Source: Clostridium sp. Marseille-P3244 (GTDB lineage Bacteria; Bacillota; Clostridia; Lachnospirales; Lachnospiraceae). Taken from it: a stretch of 64,000 bases of DNA. Below are positions 60,894-64,000 of this stretch, one piece after another (position 1 is the stretch's first letter; every line of letters starts with the position of its first letter). The stretch spans positions 1,289,512 through 1,353,511 of the forward strand of contig NZ_LT635549.1 in the NCBI RefSeq assembly GCF_900120155.1. The letters run 5' to 3'. Both the position numbers and the translations under genes were made by a program. The notes under the pieces were generated by a model. That model was not told the DNA's origin and made no database searches. It saw only the letters and a list, made by a program, of their open reading frames with translations.

Positions 60894-62205
60894 CCCATAG
60901 GCCCTCCTCAAAGTTGAATTTTTCAAATCCTGAGCGCTGTTTGGGAGGCTCTATCTGGAAGATCCGGGTTTTGACCGGCATCGATGGAACTTCTTCCGGC
61001 TGTTCTGTCACATACTGATCCCGGCAGAAACTGTCTCTTCTCATCCAGGTGACATCGTGTGTGGTCAGGACTTTGCTGAGATCGGATGCGTAAATATAGA
61101 GGGTAAAGGAATCTCTCCGGATCCTGCAGGTCTTCTGAGTGTACCAATACGGGACGCCGAAGCGCCGCCCTTCATAATGGACAAATCCATCGAAAGAAAT
61201 CTTTCTTTCCGGGCAGAGATAAAAGGCAAGTGCCTGTGTTTTTGTTAATACGGAAGCAACAGCCATGCAGTCTTCCCGATGCTTTTCACAGGGGATGCAG
61301 TCAACTGCTTTATGATACATGCTGTTCTGACGGTTGCACCATCCGATGGCTTCCAGATTCAATTCTGTGATCGTACCAAAAACTCTGCCGGCAAGAAAGT
61401 TATCTTTTACAAAGCGGATCAGGCGCTCCACTTTGCCTTTAGTGAAAGGATGCTTTGGCTTGCAGAGTTTTGTCTGGAAACCGATTGTTTCCATGAACAC
61501 TTTATAATCTTTCTGCCACAGCGGATGGCCTTCCGGATCCCGCCGGACTACGACGCTTTTCATGTTATCTGTCAGTATATAGCGTGGGATCCCCATATAA
61601 GTAAACGCATGGATCATCCCTATAAAGAGATTTTCCTGCCTGGCATTGGGAAAGAATTCAATATATCTTTCCCCGCAATGATGGCAGATCATGGCAAAAC
61701 ATGCAACCTTATAGGATGTACTAGTATCTGTATCTACCTGGACAAATCCCCAATCCATCTGATAGGATTCCCCAGGGTCAGTCTGATATCTGCGTCCCCG
61801 GTTCCCCTGAGGGGCAACGAGCTGACGTTTGGGCGGGACAAGATCCCGGTGATCAGCGATATAAGTTTTTACGGTTGTCAATCCGCCGGTATAGCCAGCC
61901 TCCTGTAGCCGCTCAAAGCATACTGAAGAATTCGTAACACCTTTTTGGAGCAGTCCATCAATGATACCGCTATATCCGGTCAGAATGGTAGCTGTTGCTT
62001 TTTGCCCTGTCCTGCCATGCGGAGTGACAATAAAGTTATTTTCTTTTAACCGCCTTAGCCTGGATCTGCTGAGTCCGGTCCGGCGTTCCAGTTCTGCAAG
62101 ATTAATTTTGGAAAGGCTGAAATTTTCGCCTTGTTCCTGCTTTATTTCGTTGATTGCTTGTGTTATGATTTCTTGTAAGTCATTACATGTAGCATCTTCG
62201 TGCAT
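60886..62205 (-). CDS. istA: IS21 transposase IstA (element B)
   Basis: 439 aa from the ATG at 62205 (AGGAGG just ahead; the open frame extends 11 residues upstream). HTH (LAELERRTGLSRSRLRRLKE), DDE core with YQMDWGFVQVD, YILTDNMKSVV and KGKVERLIRFVKDNF. Complete. Confidence 0.92.
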   Translation of the reverse strand: MHEDATCNDLQEIITQAINEIKQEQGENFSLSKINLAELERRTGLSRSRLRRLKENNFIVTPHGRTGQKATATILTGYSGIIDGLLQKGVTNSSVCFERLQEAGYTGGLTTVKTYIADHRDLVPPKRQLVAPQGNRGRRYQTDPGESYQMDWGFVQVDTDTSTSYKVACFAMICHHCGERYIEFFPNARQENLFIGMIHAFTYMGIPRYILTDNMKSVVVRRDPEGHPLWQKDYKVFMETIGFQTKLCKPKHPFTKGKVERLIRFVKDNFLAGRVFGTITELNLEAIGWCNRQNSMYHKAVDCIPCEKHREDCMAVASVLTKTQALAFYLCPERKISFDGFVHYEGRRFGVPYWYTQKTCRIRRDSFTLYIYASDLSKVLTTHDVTWMRRDSFCRDQYVTEQPEEVPSMPVKTRIFQIEPPKQRSGFEKFNFEEGLWDE

Positions 62206-62418
62206 AAATCCTCCTTTTCTGATGCATTGGCTTATCATCAGTATAAGAGGATGAAGACCTGTATGTAATGGCTTTTTTAATTTGACTAGGATTGGCTATT
62301 TTAGCCTGACACTAGATGGCTATTTTAACCCGACGCTAATACAAACTGGTAAGTCTATCTTACATCAGTTTGATATTGTCAAGATTAGTTGACACATTTA
62401 TTTCAAGGATATCACTGA

Positions 62419-63327
62419 CTATGCTACCAGTTCCAAATCCTCATAATACTGTCTGCGTTTTATCATGGGAGGAAGCCCGCCATTGGCAGAGCAGATCCTC
62501 CGGTTATTCCAGTAGCTGAGGAAGTATCTCCAAATGAGCGCCTTTAATTCCTCTACCGTCATCTGCCTTGTGTCATAGCGGTCATAAAGGAGCTCTGTCT
62601 TCATTCTGGCCCACATACTCTCACAGCGTGCATTATCATGGCAGCGTCCTCCTGCACTGTTCATGCTTTGGTGGATGTGGTGCTCCCGGATGGTCTGGCG
62701 GTAAGACTCACTGGTATACTGTGTCCCACGGTCACTGTGGATGATCGCTCCTTCCAATGCGGGATATGCAGTCCGAGCATTTTCCAGTGTTTGGATACAC
62801 AGATCTGCTTTCATGTTTGTCCCCATTGACAGACCGAGGACGCTAAGATCAAAGCAGTCGAAAATCGCAGATACATACAGTTTCCCATTGCGCGCCGGGA
62901 TCTCCGTGATATCTGTAATACATTTTTCTAATGGGGCATCTGAATGGAAATCCCGCTTCAACAGATCATCCGATTTCATGGCTTCCCGGTCTGCCTTTGT
63001 AAGTCCATTCGGCTTTCTCTTTGGCCGATGGCTCAGGCCGATCTGATCCATAACCCGGTATACGGTCCGTTCACTGGGGATATGTACGCCTTCCGGCTGC
63101 TTCAGCAACAGCGCCTGATACATCCGGATCCGTCCATAAGTATCGTTACATTCATCCTCGCTGATGATTTCTTTCATGGCATCCGCCAGATCCTGGTACT
63201 TCCATGGACGGTCTTTGTTTGCGAGATATTTATAGAAGCCCTGCCGGCTGATACCAAGCATCCGGCAATAAAATGAAATTTTTCCGGTAATCCTGCCGTC
63301 CTCTGTTTTCAAAGCGAGAAAGATCAT
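62419..63327 (-). CDS. IS3-family transposase OrfB
   Basis: 302 aa. rve integrase core: LEKCITDITEIPARNGKLYV, IIHSDRGTQYTS and a downstream Glu in the KTELLYDR region. Overlaps orfA by 4 bp; usually produced as an OrfAB fusion by frameshift. Confidence 0.92.
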   Translation of the reverse strand: MIFLALKTEDGRITGKISFYCRMLGISRQGFYKYLANKDRPWKYQDLADAMKEIISEDECNDTYGRIRMYQALLLKQPEGVHIPSERTVYRVMDQIGLSHRPKRKPNGLTKADREAMKSDDLLKRDFHSDAPLEKCITDITEIPARNGKLYVSAIFDCFDLSVLGLSMGTNMKADLCIQTLENARTAYPALEGAIIHSDRGTQYTSESYRQTIREHHIHQSMNSAGGRCHDNARCESMWARMKTELLYDRYDTRQMTVEELKALIWRYFLSYWNNRRICSANGGLPPMIKRRQYYEDLELVA

Positions 63328-63656
63328 TCTCTGGTTTTTGCTGACTTCCGACGGCTGGCGGCGAAAAAAGCGCTGGCTTCCTCCAGAAATTCATTTTCTT
63401 CCTTCAGGCGGCGGATTTCTTTATCCTGCTCCTTCACCCGCTTACGCAGCATGGTAATTTCTTCTGACAGGCTCATTGCACTGGCAGGGGTATGGGAACC
63501 TTCCCCAACATCCAGCTTACCAGCTCTTACAGCTTTCAGCCATGTATGGATGGTTCCTTCAGGGATTCCTAATTCTTTAGCAGCCTTAGCGCCGCCGATT
63601 TCTTTGGCAAGTTTCACTGCCTGTACTTTGTATTCATGGTCATATTTACGTGCCAC
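63324..63656 (-). CDS. IS3-family OrfA
   Basis: 110 aa. HTH (YKVQAVKLAKEIGGAKAAKE, IPEGTIHTWLKAV) and a leucine-zipper coiled coil (LSEEITMLRKRVKEQDKEIR). Complete. Confidence 0.9.
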   Translation of the reverse strand: MARKYDHEYKVQAVKLAKEIGGAKAAKELGIPEGTIHTWLKAVRAGKLDVGEGSHTPASAMSLSEEITMLRKRVKEQDKEIRRLKEENEFLEEASAFFAASRRKSAKTRE

Positions 63657-63773
63657 TTTGAATACCTCCTTATTCTCTTGGTTTTATTATGAAATCCTTG
63701 AGAATAAGCTGTCAACTTTTTTTATACCACACCAAATTGAACGTATCAAAAGTCACAAAGGAGAGATTTTGCT

Positions 63774-64000
63774 ATGGATAAATTCGTTTTAAAGGCCCCG
63801 TATCAGCCCACAGGTGATCAGCCGCAGGCAATCGAGGCGCTTGTAAAAGGGTTCAAGGAAGGCAATCAATGCCAGACTTTACTAGGGGTTACGGGTTCTG
63901 GAAAGACGTTTACGATGGCCAACGTGATCGAGCAGTTGCAGAAACCGACACTGGTCATTGCCCATAATAAAACACTGGCCGCTCAGTTGTACGGAGAATT
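63774..64000 (+). CDS. uvrB: Excinuclease ABC subunit B, 5' part
   Basis: 75 codons to the window end. Matches Uvr[20 protein letters not shown] and Walker [18 protein letters not shown], then [16 protein letters not shown]. UvrB scans damaged DNA with UvrA in nucleotide-excision repair. Preceded by AAAGGAGAG 9 nt before the ATG. The IS3 end is only 55 bp upstream, so its native promoter may be altered. Confidence 0.95.
   Translation, partial: MDKFVLKAPYQPTGDQPQAIEALVKGFKEGNQCQTLLGVTGSGKTFTMANVIEQLQKPTLVIAHNKTLAAQLYGE

Larger units (their letters stand above)
59993..62341 (-). mobile_element. IS21-family element B, 2349 bp
   Basis: Ends TGTTAGCGTCAGG (59993) and, in reverse complement, TATTAGCGTCGGG (62341), with subterminal tggcta blocks. 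4-bp target duplication caaa at 59989-59992 and 62342-62345. Different subgroup from element A. Confidence 0.9.
58559..62386 (-). mobile_element. IS256-family element, interrupted by IS21 and truncated
   Basis: Left end gagaccgtttcaagttttgt at 58559, directly after the stop of the membrane-protein gene. The transposase is intact, but a second IS21 copy sits 16 bp upstream of its start. Beyond it (62346-62386) remains the inner end aaactgatgtaagata (reverse complement), which matches the left subterminal aaactgatataagata. The outer 30 bp or so of the right terminal repeat are missing where IS3 begins. Confidence 0.8.
62387..63718 (-). mobile_element. IS3-family element, 1332 bp
   Basis: Terminal repeats agttgacacatttatttcaa (62387) and, in reverse complement, agttgacagcttattctcaa (63718). 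No matching target duplication (att versus ttt). It abuts the truncated IS256 on one side and the uvrB promoter region on the other. Confidence 0.85.

Overview
The window reads as a chromosomal stretch from a gut-type Firmicute, most likely a Lachnospiraceae-like clostridium. Host genes survive only at the two edges: the 3' end of a molybdate ABC-transporter ATPase gene (modC-like) on the left and the 5' end of uvrB on the right. Strong AGGAGG-type ribosome binding sites, frequent GTG/TTG starts and the phage and IS families seen fit that group; the species cannot be named from sequence alone. Between the two edges lies about 62 kb of acquired DNA stacked in one place. The landing site is a host ABC-transporter substrate-binding protein gene on the minus strand. 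It is now in two pieces, 1114-1545 and 38877-39014, and its 5' end is absent from the window.

Region 1 (about 1540-38876) is a complete-looking siphovirus-type prophage. It has a large serine integrase, a type I toxin/antisense-RNA locus, an ImmA/CI/Cro lysogeny switch, Rha, a replication and recombination block (RecA-like ATPase, ssDNA-binding-like protein, CHC2 primase, DUF927 helicase, RecU-like nuclease, SF2 helicase), many small accessory genes, and a late regulator. The late block runs terS-terL-portal-MuF, Prp protease-scaffold-capsid, connectors, tail tube, tape measure, baseplate and receptor-binding genes, XhlA-holin-endolysin. Notable points are a 655-bp segment between perfect 20-bp inverted repeats that carries two alternative ends for a receptor-binding protein gene, a MuF protein with a C-terminal RNase-toxin-like domain followed by a small acidic gene, and a probable -1 frameshift at the end of the portal gene.

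Region 2 (about 39001-58558) is a second element headed by another large serine recombinase, inserted in the same host gene only about 130 bp from the prophage. Cargo: GNAT acetyltransferase, an XRE regulator split by an IS66 element, an exonuclease-NUMOD1 fusion, an AbrB-type regulator plus a UGT-like glycosyltransferase, and a compact five-gene operon. That operon encodes an AAA ATPase, an RloB-family protein, a metallo-beta-lactamase-fold protein, a 722-residue E2-E1-JAB fusion (a whole ubiquitin-like conjugation and deconjugation machine in one chain), and a four-helix membrane protein. This is the most likely new defence-type system. Its last gene is broken by an IS21-family element with a clean 5-bp target duplication.

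Region 3 (about 58559-63718) is a nest of transposons between that operon and uvrB: an IS256-family element interrupted by a second IS21-family element and truncated at its outer end by an IS3-family element. The IS3 copy has no target duplication. Together with the missing end of region 2 and the missing 5' end of the host gene, this suggests an IS-linked deletion reaching towards uvrB.
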